A stretch of DNA of 16,315 nt from DATDQA01 sp035292505 (GTDB lineage: Bacteria; Bacteroidota; Bacteroidia; Chitinophagales; Saprospiraceae). The notes under the pieces were generated by a model. That model worked only from the letters and a program-made list of their open reading frames with translations, ran no database searches and was not told the origin of the DNA. Below, piece by piece: positions 5,964 to 12,655 of the stretch. The translations under genes and the position numbers were made by a program. Location of the stretch: assembly GCA_035292505.1 (NCBI GenBank), contig DATDQA010000076.1, positions 1-16,315 of the forward strand, given 5' to 3'. Every line of letters starts with the position of its first letter. Positions within the stretch are counted from its first letter, which is position 1.

Positions 5964-8900
5964 ATGCTTCTTGCTATGCTTCAGAAGTCCATCACTGGTT
6001 TGATTTTGTTGCTCTTCGTTACCATAAACACAACGCATGGACAAGAAGCGTTGAATCAACGACTCACGGGTAAGACGACGCTTTCTGAAATCATGAAGGT
6101 GGTCGATCAATACTATCGTGAGAATCCTGAAGCACATGAGGAAGGGGAGTATGAATCAGCCTATCTCCAATGGAAACGCTGGGAATGGTATATGTCCGGC
6201 CGTCTCGGTCACGGCGGAGACCTCGTTAATATCCCTGCATACCTGATGCGAGGCCTGGAAGAGAAAGAACGCATGACTGCGCAGCACCTGGAACGAAACG
6301 TCAATTCTGCGTGGACGTTTATGGGTCCCTCTTCCTCACCGTTGCTTAATGATGCGGCGCTTTACAATGGTATCGGCAGGGTGGATCGCATTGTGTTTCA
6401 TCCGGCAAATGCGAGTATTATTTTTCTCTGCACACCGGCAGGCGGCTTATGGAATACGCTGAACGGTGGTACGTTATGGAATAACCTTACTGATCAGCTT
6501 CCTGCAGTTGGTATTTCCGGATTTGTCATCTCCTATGCGAATACAAGTGACATGTACCTGCTCACAGGTGATGGAGACAGTGGACTTGGGAATGTTTTTG
6601 GGTATACACGCACATCGATTGGAGTCTTGAAATCAACTGACGGGGGTATAAGCTGGCATCAATCGGGTGCCTTTCCGGAAATTGACGGACCCTATGCCGG
6701 ATATAAACTCATTCAAAGTCCTGCAAATCCTGATCTGCTTCTTGCTGCAACGAGCAATGGACTCTATCGTACCATCGATGGCGGAGATACGTGGGTGAGA
6801 GAACTCGATTCACTCACCTATGATATTGAATTCAAACCGGGCAATGCCACACGCGTCTATGCAAGTACCAAAGGAGATATCTGGATTTCTACAAACAGTG
6901 GCGATACATGGACCTCCAATTCAACTTATGATGTCAATCCCAACACCTGCGGATCCAATGGAGGAGGACGCATTCAGATCGCCGTAGCACCTTCAGATGG
7001 GAATCGCCTGTACTTCGTTGCAGGACCGGTGACCGCCGTGGGACAGTTTTGCGGGCTCTGGTTGTCCACGGATAGCGGCAGCACATTTACCCGTCAATCC
7101 AATACGCCGAATATCCTCGGCAGAGTGGATAATGGCATGGACGGCAAAGATCAATCCTACTATGATCTTGCTATCGCTGTGCATCCCACATTGCCAGATT
7201 CAGTCGTCGTTGGCGGTCTCAGTGTTTGGAGCTCGCGGAATGCCGGCGATACCTGGAGGCATGCGACCAGCTATGGAGAAGATGGAATCTATCCTTATAT
7301 CCATCCCGATATCCATGATCTCGCTTATAATCCTTTGAACAATGTACTCTACGCAGCCAATGACGGAGGACTCTATAAGAGTGCAGATGCCGGTGTGACC
7401 TGGACGGATTTATCGCCGAATATTGAGACGAGCATGATATATCATATGGCAGGGTGGGCCGGCAATCTCAATAAGCTCATGATCGGATTACAGGATAATG
7501 GTGTGAAATACAGGAGTGCGAACAGTTCTGCGTTCCATCATATCAATGGTGGGGATGGATTTGATGTGGTATTCAACCCTTTGACCGGAGAACCCGCATA
7601 TTCTACGATCAATTTTGCTTTCGTGGCGTATTCAAATAATGGCGAAAATTCTGAAGCGCAATATATTCCCCTTGATACCTTCTGGTTTCAGACGCTTGCG
7701 ATCCACAATGTACACCCGGATACCATCATCGTCGGCAGTTATCTCATTTTTAAGTCGACGGATGGCGGCGATAGCTGGGATTACTTCAGCGGATCGGGAT
7801 CATGGGCGCTCACATCGTGTCCAAGCAACAGCAACAGGTTTTATTCAGCCGGTGGTGATGACTTTACCAATGGATCAGGATCGTTATACTTTTCCGGAGA
7901 TATCGGAGAGACATGGGTGGAGAAATCAGAGAACCCGGGATTTCCGGATCCTTCGAATTGGATTAAGATCACCGACGTCGTCGTACGTCCAAACAATTCT
8001 TCGACCGTCTGGGCTTGTTTCGGTGGCTTTGATGCAGGCTATAAAGTCGTGACCTCAACCAATACAGGCGATACCTGGACAAATGTGTCGGCCAATCTCC
8101 CCAATGTACCTGTCAATTGTCTTGCGATAGACAATGATAATGGAGTATATGCCGGAACCGATATCGGCATCTTTTATCGCAGCCCATCGATGAGCAACTG
8201 GATGCCCTGGTCGAATGGGCTTCCCAATGTTCCGGTCACCGGATTGATCATCTATGATGACGGCACAACTAAGCGCGTCCGTGCAGCAACGTTCGGCAGA
8301 GGAGTATGGCAAAGCAACCTTGCTTCTACATGCGATGCCTCAGTTGTCGTGACCGGAGGACTTGAAGGGATCAGGCATTACGAGGCCTCGACTTCTATTT
8401 CATCGACGGCCTTCATTCAGGGAGGCATCGGCACGTTTGTGAGTTTTAAATCCGGAAGCTATATCTCGCTGACCGATGGCTTCAACGTCGTTGATGACAG
8501 TGAATTTCTCGGCTTCATCGCCCCATGCGGCCAGGGAGGGATTCCCGCGATCCAGGATGAAACCGATTTCGGGGATGAACTCCTCAGAGCAGACAGCAGT
8601 TCATCGGTCATTCCACTCAGAAGAATGTGGGATCCGGAAGACGGTCTGCCTTACGGACTCTTGAAGAGCGTATCCCCCGGTCAGAACACTATTCGCTTCA
8701 ATATCAAAAAGCCAGGCATAGTACAGATCTATGCTGCACGTGATGTACAGGACAAGCTCAGTCCGCTCTTCTCCGGAGAGATGAACGTAGGTACGCACAC
8801 AGTGGAAGCGAATCTTTCGGCGTTGGCGCCGGCATTTTATTATGTGTTGCTTTTCTATGAAGGGAAGCTGGCGTATTTTGAGGAGATGGAGGTGAGGTGA
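5964..8900 (+). CDS. Secreted Asp-box (BNR/VPS10-like) beta-propeller protein with T9SS-type C-terminus
   Basis: A 978-residue exported protein with signal peptide 1-26 (hydrophobic 9-22, THGQ). Residues about 110-785 hold at least nine Asp-box motifs (S/T-x-D/N-x-G-x-T/S-W): 224, 270, 309, 368, 424, 473, 598, 644 and 698, plus a degenerate one near 165. This is the pattern of sortilin/VPS10-like or sialidase-type propellers, and the number of blades suggests two propellers. Residues about 795-855 resemble the '3-coathanger stack' region of Bacteroidota surface proteins. Residues about 905-978 have the beta-rich layout of a type A T9SS sorting domain (G-I-V-Q-I-Y ... G-T-H-T-V ... L-S-A-L-A-P-A-F-Y-Y). 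No sialidase catalytic set is recognised. Asp-boxes are structural, so activity is unknown. Likely export to the cell surface by T9SS is inferred. Confidence 0.8.
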   Translation: MLLAMLQKSITGLILLLFVTINTTHGQEALNQRLTGKTTLSEIMKVVDQYYRENPEAHEEGEYESAYLQWKRWEWYMSGRLGHGGDLVNIPAYLMRGLEEKERMTAQHLERNVNSAWTFMGPSSSPLLNDAALYNGIGRVDRIVFHPANASIIFLCTPAGGLWNTLNGGTLWNNLTDQLPAVGISGFVISYANTSDMYLLTGDGDSGLGNVFGYTRTSIGVLKSTDGGISWHQSGAFPEIDGPYAGYKLIQSPANPDLLLAATSNGLYRTIDGGDTWVRELDSLTYDIEFKPGNATRVYASTKGDIWISTNSGDTWTSNSTYDVNPNTCGSNGGGRIQIAVAPSDGNRLYFVAGPVTAVGQFCGLWLSTDSGSTFTRQSNTPNILGRVDNGMDGKDQSYYDLAIAVHPTLPDSVVVGGLSVWSSRNAGDTWRHATSYGEDGIYPYIHPDIHDLAYNPLNNVLYAANDGGLYKSADAGVTWTDLSPNIETSMIYHMAGWAGNLNKLMIGLQDNGVKYRSANSSAFHHINGGDGFDVVFNPLTGEPAYSTINFAFVAYSNNGENSEAQYIPLDTFWFQTLAIHNVHPDTIIVGSYLIFKSTDGGDSWDYFSGSGSWALTSCPSNSNRFYSAGGDDFTNGSGSLYFSGDIGETWVEKSENPGFPDPSNWIKITDVVVRPNNSSTVWACFGGFDAGYKVVTSTNTGDTWTNVSANLPNVPVNCLAIDNDNGVYAGTDIGIFYRSPSMSNWMPWSNGLPNVPVTGLIIYDDGTTKRVRAATFGRGVWQSNLASTCDASVVVTGGLEGIRHYEASTSISSTAFIQGGIGTFVSFKSGSYISLTDGFNVVDDSEFLGFIAPCGQGGIPAIQDETDFGDELLRADSSSSVIPLRRMWDPEDGLPYGLLKSVSPGQNTIRFNIKKPGIVQIYAARDVQDKLSPLFSGEMNVGTHTVEANLSALAPAFYYVLLFYEGKLAYFEEMEVR

Positions 8901-8977
8901 GTGTTAGATAAAGATATAGCTCTCATTAACTTGGATTTGCCGAGCTGGCCTTAGCCTGTGATGGTGGTCGTTCTTAT

Positions 8978-9508
8978 TTATCGTTTAATTTTATTTCGTA
9001 ATTGTTCCGCATGTAGCAGCTCGATATTATTGTCAATGGCAAGTTTAAAAACCTCTTCAGCGAATTCGTTCCTCTGATGTCTTTCCTTAGGAATGTGATG
9101 AGTTGCCTTTAAGAACTCATAAAATTCATCTATCACATAATTATGATAAATTCCACGTTCAGATAGTTCAGTGAATTTGCTCTTGATATCCGCTGGCAAA
9201 TCAGCGCCATTGATAAAGTAGTTCAAATAATCTAAGAAGTGCGGATGAGCGTAAATATCAGTCCCTTCTGTTCCGTTGCGCTCGAAAATCTCCTGTCTTG
9301 ATGATTTTCCTCTACCTAAGTTGTAAGCCGAATCTGTAAAATACTGAATTCTATTGTACGGAATTGCATTTCGTTCAATGAGACTGATAGTTAGTTCACG
9401 GGCTGCCTCAAGTATAGCTCTGTTTTCTTCAAAGTCATTTCTGACGTCAAATTTCTGGACAGACTCGTATAGCTGTTGCTCCGAAGATGTGAGTTCTAGT
9501 TTATTCAT
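8978..9508 (-). CDS. Hypothetical protein, 176 aa, unrecognised
   Basis: I do not recognise this family. The protein is charged, without signal peptide or membrane segment, and looks mostly helical: two N-terminal helices (about 5-15 and 24-46), a central segment with YAHPHFLDYLNYF (about 86-98), and a C-terminal helical part rich in Glu/Lys/Arg. It starts at ATG 9508 and ends convergently with the beta-propeller gene, 77 bp away. It is AT-richer than the flanking housekeeping genes. It is the first of a run of small minus-strand accessory genes, so a mobile or defence-associated origin is possible but not shown. Confidence 0.6.
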   Translation of the reverse strand: MNKLELTSSEQQLYESVQKFDVRNDFEENRAILEAARELTISLIERNAIPYNRIQYFTDSAYNLGRGKSSRQEIFERNGTEGTDIYAHPHFLDYLNYFINGADLPADIKSKFTELSERGIYHNYVIDEFYEFLKATHHIPKERHQRNEFAEEVFKLAIDNNIELLHAEQLRNKIKR

Positions 9509-9536
9509 TTGGACTTCATGTTTATTATTTCAAGGA

Positions 9537-9575
9537 CCGCCAACGTTTTGGCTGAACGCCTTCGGGGATTGGCGG
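9537..9575. repeat. GC-rich inverted repeat between orphan genes
   Basis: CCGCCAA (9537-9543) pairs perfectly with TTGGCGG (9569-9575). The left arm can also pair locally with TTGGC (9548-9552) as GCCAA-CGTT-TTGGC, so two alternative hairpins exist. The block up to about 9615 is clearly more GC-rich than the genes on both sides. It may be a dispersed intergenic repeat or a recombination junction. Confidence 0.45.
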
Positions 9576-9626
9576 GTTGCTTTCGAGCCGATGGTGCATA
9601 GCCTGTGTTCCATGCATACCGCGGAT

Positions 9627-10376
9627 TTATCCATTATAAAGCCATGATGAGAAAAGGTTTAATATAATTCCTAAAGCGATTACCCCAAATAGTACATAGC
9701 TTAAAGTTTTTCTATTCAAATAAGCTTTCTTTTGTTTTCCTAATGCTATGAAGAGTTTTGGAAATAAGAACTGGCGTATTTTCTGTAAGAGATATCCAGC
9801 GCCAAATAAAATGACAAGCAAAACAAACAAGAGATATGAACTTGATTTTGTACTATTTGCAGTGTACTCAATGTACCCCTTATAACCACACAGTTTCAAC
9901 ACGTAGTCAAAACTACCATACAGCATTACGAAACCAAAGAAGAGAAAAGGAACGCCAATTGTTAAATCATATATTGTTATCTTGCTATACCAAGTTTTAA
10001 ATTCTCTCAAGTGTTTGTTTAATTCATCATCAAGCCTAAACCCCCAATCTAAATTATCGTACCTTAAATAGTAGCGAACGGACTCAGAACTGAAAGAATA
10101 TTCATTTCCAAGAGTTATTGAAAGCCCTGCTTCTTCATCCCCCATACCTTCTCGGCATTCAATGTCAATTTTTAGGAGCCTTCTTTCATTGTGATTTGGA
10201 TATCCGAATAGGTCAATTATATCTCGAAATTTTAATTGAGTATTATCACTTGTTGTTCCTGAAAAATCTATTTTATTAAAGTTCTTGATTAAAAAATTAT
10301 GCAATTCAGTTAGTTTTTCCTCATCAACTAAGATGGAGAAGTTCTTTTTATCGTGTTTTGAATAGTTGTTTAACAT
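9627..10376 (-). CDS. Hypothetical integral membrane protein, 249 aa
   Basis: No family is recognised with confidence. The N-terminal 130 residues look soluble (strands and helices, with an acidic patch near 78-82). Three hydrophobic segments follow: about 136-158 (IYDLTIGVPFLFFGFVMLYG), 178-200 (SYLLFVLLVILFGAGYLLQ) and 224-246 (LSYVLFGVIALGIILNLFSSW). A basic loop (FPKLFIALGKQKKAYLNRK, about 205-223) separates the last two. This layout suggests an inner-membrane anchor with a cytoplasmic or periplasmic N-terminal sensing or effector part. Base composition is AT-rich. It stands alone on the minus strand between two intergenic blocks that share no operon-like spacing with neighbours. No signal peptide is seen. 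Confidence 0.6.
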   Translation of the reverse strand: MLNNYSKHDKKNFSILVDEEKLTELHNFLIKNFNKIDFSGTTSDNTQLKFRDIIDLFGYPNHNERRLLKIDIECREGMGDEEAGLSITLGNEYSFSSESVRYYLRYDNLDWGFRLDDELNKHLREFKTWYSKITIYDLTIGVPFLFFGFVMLYGSFDYVLKLCGYKGYIEYTANSTKSSSYLLFVLLVILFGAGYLLQKIRQFLFPKLFIALGKQKKAYLNRKTLSYVLFGVIALGIILNLFSSWLYNG

Positions 10377-10404
10377 GAAATTCTACTTTTCAATGGTTGC
10401 ATGG

Positions 10405-10425
10405 AACTTGTTTATACCTGCACCA
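10405..10425. repeat. junction repeat, copy 1
   Basis: Contains TGTTTATACCTGCACCA (10409-10425), preceded by AACT. It matches the copy at 10893-10913 in 18 of 21 positions. It lies about 30 bp upstream of the start of the minus-strand membrane-protein gene. Confidence 0.5.
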
Positions 10426-10506
10426 GGTTTAGCACACTAAATCAAAAAGTGAAAATTCTCATAACTCATTGAATTAACAGAAAACAAACTGTTGGGCGCA
10501 TTAATA

Positions 10507-10860
10507 TTACTTAGCTGACATTATTTGTTGAAATAGCTGTTCCGTTGAAATTTGATTGGTGTCTTTTAAATGTCTGGCAACTTTGTTGCTAATTTCCAAT
10601 GCACCGCCTCGACCCGAAAGTCCGACAAAACTTCCTTTGTTAGTCCAATTCCAATCTTTTCCAGATTTAAGAATTTTTAGAAGGTCTTTTGTGTCAAACT
10701 TATTACTCATGAGTGCTCTATCTATTACCTGAGCTCCTAAAAAACACACTCCCCAAAGGCCTGCACCTCGTAAGATTATATAGTCTTTAGGTGTTGACCA
10801 CGCTTTTGGCTGCCATTGCTTTATTGCTGTAAAATAGTTTTTTTCTGTTTTTAATGTCAT
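10507..10860 (-). pseudogene. C-terminal fragment of a DGQHR-domain (DndB-like) protein
   Basis: A 117-residue ORF whose pattern resembles the C-terminal third of DGQHR-domain proteins, as I recall it: NYFTAIKQWQP.AW..PKDYIILRGAGLWG (about 8-37), then the VIDRAL helix (45-50), the WNW...GSFVGLSGRGGALEI segment (70-90) and a final helix. DGQHR proteins include DndB, the regulator of DNA phosphorothioation, and many stand-alone members near defence genes. Full members are roughly three times longer and carry the DGQHR motif near the N-terminus. Here nothing homologous is visible upstream of the ATG at 10860, so this is either a truncated remnant or a short stand-alone derivative. Family assignment is from memory and moderate only. 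Confidence 0.45.
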
Positions 10861-10892
10861 TGTAGTTCAGTGTAGAATAAATTATTGTGCCT

Positions 10893-10913
10893 AACATGTT
10901 TATGCCAGCACCA
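10893..10913. repeat. junction repeat, copy 2
   Basis: Contains TGTTTATGCCAGCACCA (10897-10913), preceded by AACA. It matches the copy at 10405-10425 in 18 of 21 positions and lies at a similar distance (about 33 bp) upstream of a minus-strand gene start. It overlaps GCCTAAC (10889-10895), which fits the integron R'' core RYYYAAC. Confidence 0.5.
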
Positions 10914-10971
10914 AATTACTCAAATCCCTCGTCACGCCGCAATCTGACTACGAGGTCGTAATGTAACAGCT

Positions 10972-11002
10972 CCTTCGCTGAAGCTTCGGGGGTCGAAGAA
11001 GG
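10972..11002. repeat. REP-like hairpin region
   Basis: CCTTCG (10972-10977) can pair with the CGAAG run at 10994-10998, or CCTTC with GAAGG (10998-11002), around an internal GAAGCTTC palindrome (10980-10987). The style resembles dispersed GC-rich bacterial repeats. The wider stretch 10914-11111 contains no gene that I can support. Confidence 0.35.
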
Positions 11003-11111
11003 CAGAAGGGTATCAGTTCTTCAAACTATCGCCGGAGTGAAAGGTGGCAAATGGGATGTGGAAACCGAAGTGCACCAGGCACTGGAGTACAACGGAGCCT
11101 TTTACGTTCGG

Positions 11112-11321
11112 CTATCCCGCGAAATTGTTTATCACATGCATTTTTTGGCTATGCGCTGTCACTGCTATGTAGAGATGGTGAATAGCCTTTGTTATGCCCA
11201 CATTCCTTTTCTTTTGGCTGAATTTGGAAGCGTATTTCTTTCTGATTACCTCTAATTGCTTCTCGAATTCCTTCGGGTTTTCTTTATGCAATCGACTTAA
11301 TTCCTCGCGCTATTTACGCAT
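11112..11321 (-). pseudogene. decayed small ORF with an in-frame stop
   Basis: On the minus strand, ATG at 11321 reads M-R-K, then TAG (11310-11312), then 65 further open codons. The next residues are strongly coding-like, REELSRLHKENPKEFEKQL then EVIRKKYASKFSQKKRN, a charged helical segment. After about residue 45 the reading looks less protein-like (AIHHLYIAVTAHSQK), so the true end may be earlier. A further 33 open codons in a different frame (about 11317-11415, WQELPTLGFSVIPAEEL) lie just upstream, after the stop of the small gene at 11416, and may be part of the same former gene, which would add a frameshift. I do not recognise the family with confidence. Best read as the remnant of a small protein. 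Confidence 0.35.
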
Positions 11322-11415
11322 GAAGTCGACGGCTTTGAATTTTTCTTATTTTGCTGTCATTTGGCAGCTCTTCAGCTGGTATAACAGAAAACCCCAATGT
11401 TGGAAGTTCTTGCCA

Positions 11416-11586
11416 TTATCGGGCATGAGCTTTCTGTTTTGATTTTATCTTACCTGATGTCAGGTTAGATGACTTACTTTTTTTGTTTTTCTTTCTGGCA
11501 AAATATTGTGATAAGGCGAGTTCTTCTTCCTTTGTTAAAGGGCCTTGTCCACCAATAAAGTCAGGTTCATTTATTTTCTTTTTCAT
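11416..11586 (-). CDS. Small protein (56 aa) coupled to the GNAT-like gene, antitoxin-like candidate
   Basis: ATG at 11584-11586 overlaps the TGA of the GNAT-like gene as ATGA, and the frame runs 56 codons to TAA (11416-11418). The N-terminal half is distinctive: KINEPDFIGGQGPLTKEEE (4-22) followed by LALSQYFARKK. The C-terminal half is Lys/Ser/Asn-rich and probably disordered. My recollection is that small proteins with this 'D-F-I-G-G-Q-G-x-L-T-x-E-E-E-x-A-L-S-x-Y-F' pattern follow GNAT-like genes in other Bacteroidota, which together with the overlap makes a conserved two-gene module plausible. It lacks any ribbon-helix-helix pattern of known GNAT antitoxins. The same frame stays open for 33 codons after the TAA, so a longer ancestral form is possible. 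Function unknown. Confidence 0.65.
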   Translation of the reverse strand: MKKKINEPDFIGGQGPLTKEEELALSQYFARKKNKKSKSSNLTSGKIKSKQKAHAR

Positions 11587-12214
11587 TTGTTAATATTTTT
11601 AAAATAACGGTCGATAAGTTTTAATGCAGCTTGTGTATCAATGATCATAACACGCCCACCAAAATGAATGGCCCCTAATGATTTTTCATAATGATCTATG
11701 AGTTGCGATTTCGATAGAAACGAAACATTACCTTCATACCCACGTTGAAATGAAAGCCTACAGGCAAAAGCTACCAGATTTCCGGCGACACCTGTATATA
11801 TTTTTGATTTACCCTTGTTGAATGGGGCGTTTTCAACAATGTGCATGTAAACATGGTCGGTTTTTGCCTCAATGGAAAGTAAACCCTGGATGACAGTTGG
11901 GTTGCCATGAACACAAGCAACCAGAAAGAGAGGTTTACAAATTGACAATTTCAGTATTTCCAATCAAACAACCATTTGTTTTTCTTCGTTATTTTCTTAA
12001 GGTCTGTCGAAGCCACAAGCGACACCTTAGTTTGAAAACTGTCTCCAGTAACTACGTTTTCAACAGAGTTGGTTAACTTGTCAATAAGAAAATCAAGTCT
12101 GAATGCTTGCTTTTTTTTCACTTTAGCGAATTTACGAAAAGTGTAGGGCTTATAGTCAATTCTCGCAAGTTTGTTAAGCGTCGAATGGCATGACCCCAAC
12201 TTTTTTGGCGACAT
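11583..12214 (-). pseudogene. GNAT-like N-acetyltransferase family gene split by a frameshift
   Basis: Two overlapping frames read as one protein of about 208 residues. The upstream frame (12214-11951, 87 aa) carries YTFRKFAKVKKKQAFRLDFL, then KKNKWLFDWKY and a TGA. The downstream frame (to 11583) continues with GNPTVIQGLLSIEAKTDHVY, NAPFNKGKSKIYTGVAGNLV, AFACRLSFQRGYEG, KSQLIDHYEKSLGA and LKLIDRYF. This order (strand, N-K-G-K and G-V-A-G-N-L-V-A-F-A-C acyl-CoA-type loop, terminal helices) resembles GNAT-like proteins common in Bacteroidota. The switch is to the -1 frame within a window of about 12 bases (GATTGGAAATAC), because the -1 frame has a stop just before and the 0 frame a stop just after. 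The second frame has only a TTG as possible start (11963). The first about 25 residues (MSPKKLGSCHST...) look unrelated to the family. Either a broken gene or a sequencing indel. Confidence 0.6.
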
Positions 12215-12298
12215 ACGTGGCCGTCAGATCCCTGAGATTGTTGAAGGGCTGGGGTGCCATGTGTGGCTTTGGTAAGCCGATGATATTGCAGTGGAGTT

Positions 12299-12499
12299 TT
12301 AAGGAAATCTTTTATAATTGTCCTTTATGTTTGCAATGATGATAAATCGGATGGTTGTTTTGTTGATTCGTTCGAATCCTAACCGATAATCGCCAATTTT
12401 TATTCGATTAGAGTTTTTGAAGCCGGATAACTTTTTCGCATTTGGAATATGTTGTATGGATGTCGCCTCTTCCGCTTTTTGAATGACTTTCTCAATCTT
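12299..12499 (-). pseudogene. RelE/ParE-family toxin missing its N-terminus
   Basis: The last 66 codons have the RelE/ParE pattern: KIEKVIQKAEEATSIQHIPN (helix), KKLSGFKNSNRIKIGDYRLG, FERINKTTIRFIIIANIKD and the terminal NYKRFP. Type II toxins of this family cleave mRNA or inhibit gyrase. The frame stays open upstream to ATG 12637, but those 45 residues (Ser/Thr/Phe/Asn-rich) are antisense to a different plus-strand fragment and do not match the family. The expected first strand and two helices are therefore missing. No antitoxin gene is found next to it. It appears to be an inactive relic, cut near 12500. Confidence 0.6.
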
Positions 12500-12599
12500 G
12501 AGGAGGGATGAGATTATCAAAGATGTACGGAAATATGTGTTGTTGGATGAGAAGGGATTGAAGATCGTGGAACTTGTGAACGTAAATGGTAATCGGTAG
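12500..12599 (+). pseudogene. 3' fragment of an unidentified plus-strand gene
   Basis: From about 12500 the plus strand reads RRDEIIKDVRKYVLLDEKGL then KIVELVNVNGNR and TAG (12597-12599). It is coding-like, with no plausible full-length start; an in-frame ATG at 12483 lies inside the RelE-like relic. It abuts the point where the RelE-like homology stops, so 12500 looks like a rearrangement junction. Family not recognised. Confidence 0.3.
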
Positions 12600-12655
12600 T
12601 CGGTGTACTTGGTAAGTTTAAAGTGCACACTTACCAACTGTACCGATTACCGATT
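12591..12655. repeat. long imperfect inverted repeat at the fdhD 3' end
   Basis: A 27-base left arm (12591-12617) pairs with a 27-base right arm (12629-12655) at about 23 positions around an 11-base loop. The inner TTGGTAAGT / ACTTACCAA and the outer AATCGGTA / TACCGATT are perfect or nearly so. The right arm is a tandem ACCGATT repeat that runs into the fdhD stop. It can act as a transcript-ending or mRNA-protecting hairpin for fdhD, although no T-run follows on the minus strand. Confidence 0.6.

Noticed and set aside
10405..10497. Complete integron attC site
   Set aside because: GTTGGGC is present on one side, but no matching RYYYAAC with correctly spaced inner arms could be found on the other; only partial features remain.
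11037..11255. Plus-strand ORF of 72 codons
   Set aside because: Mostly antisense to the more coding-like minus-strand remnant; its residues show no recognisable pattern.
11951..11990. Programmed -1 ribosomal frameshift in the GNAT-like gene
   Set aside because: The AAAAAC run lies upstream of a stop in the -1 frame, and the permitted 12-base window contains no slippery heptamer.
12500..12637. N-terminal 45 residues of the RelE-like ORF as genuine toxin sequence
   Set aside because: They are antisense to a coding-like plus-strand fragment and lack the RelE/ParE N-terminal strand and helices.
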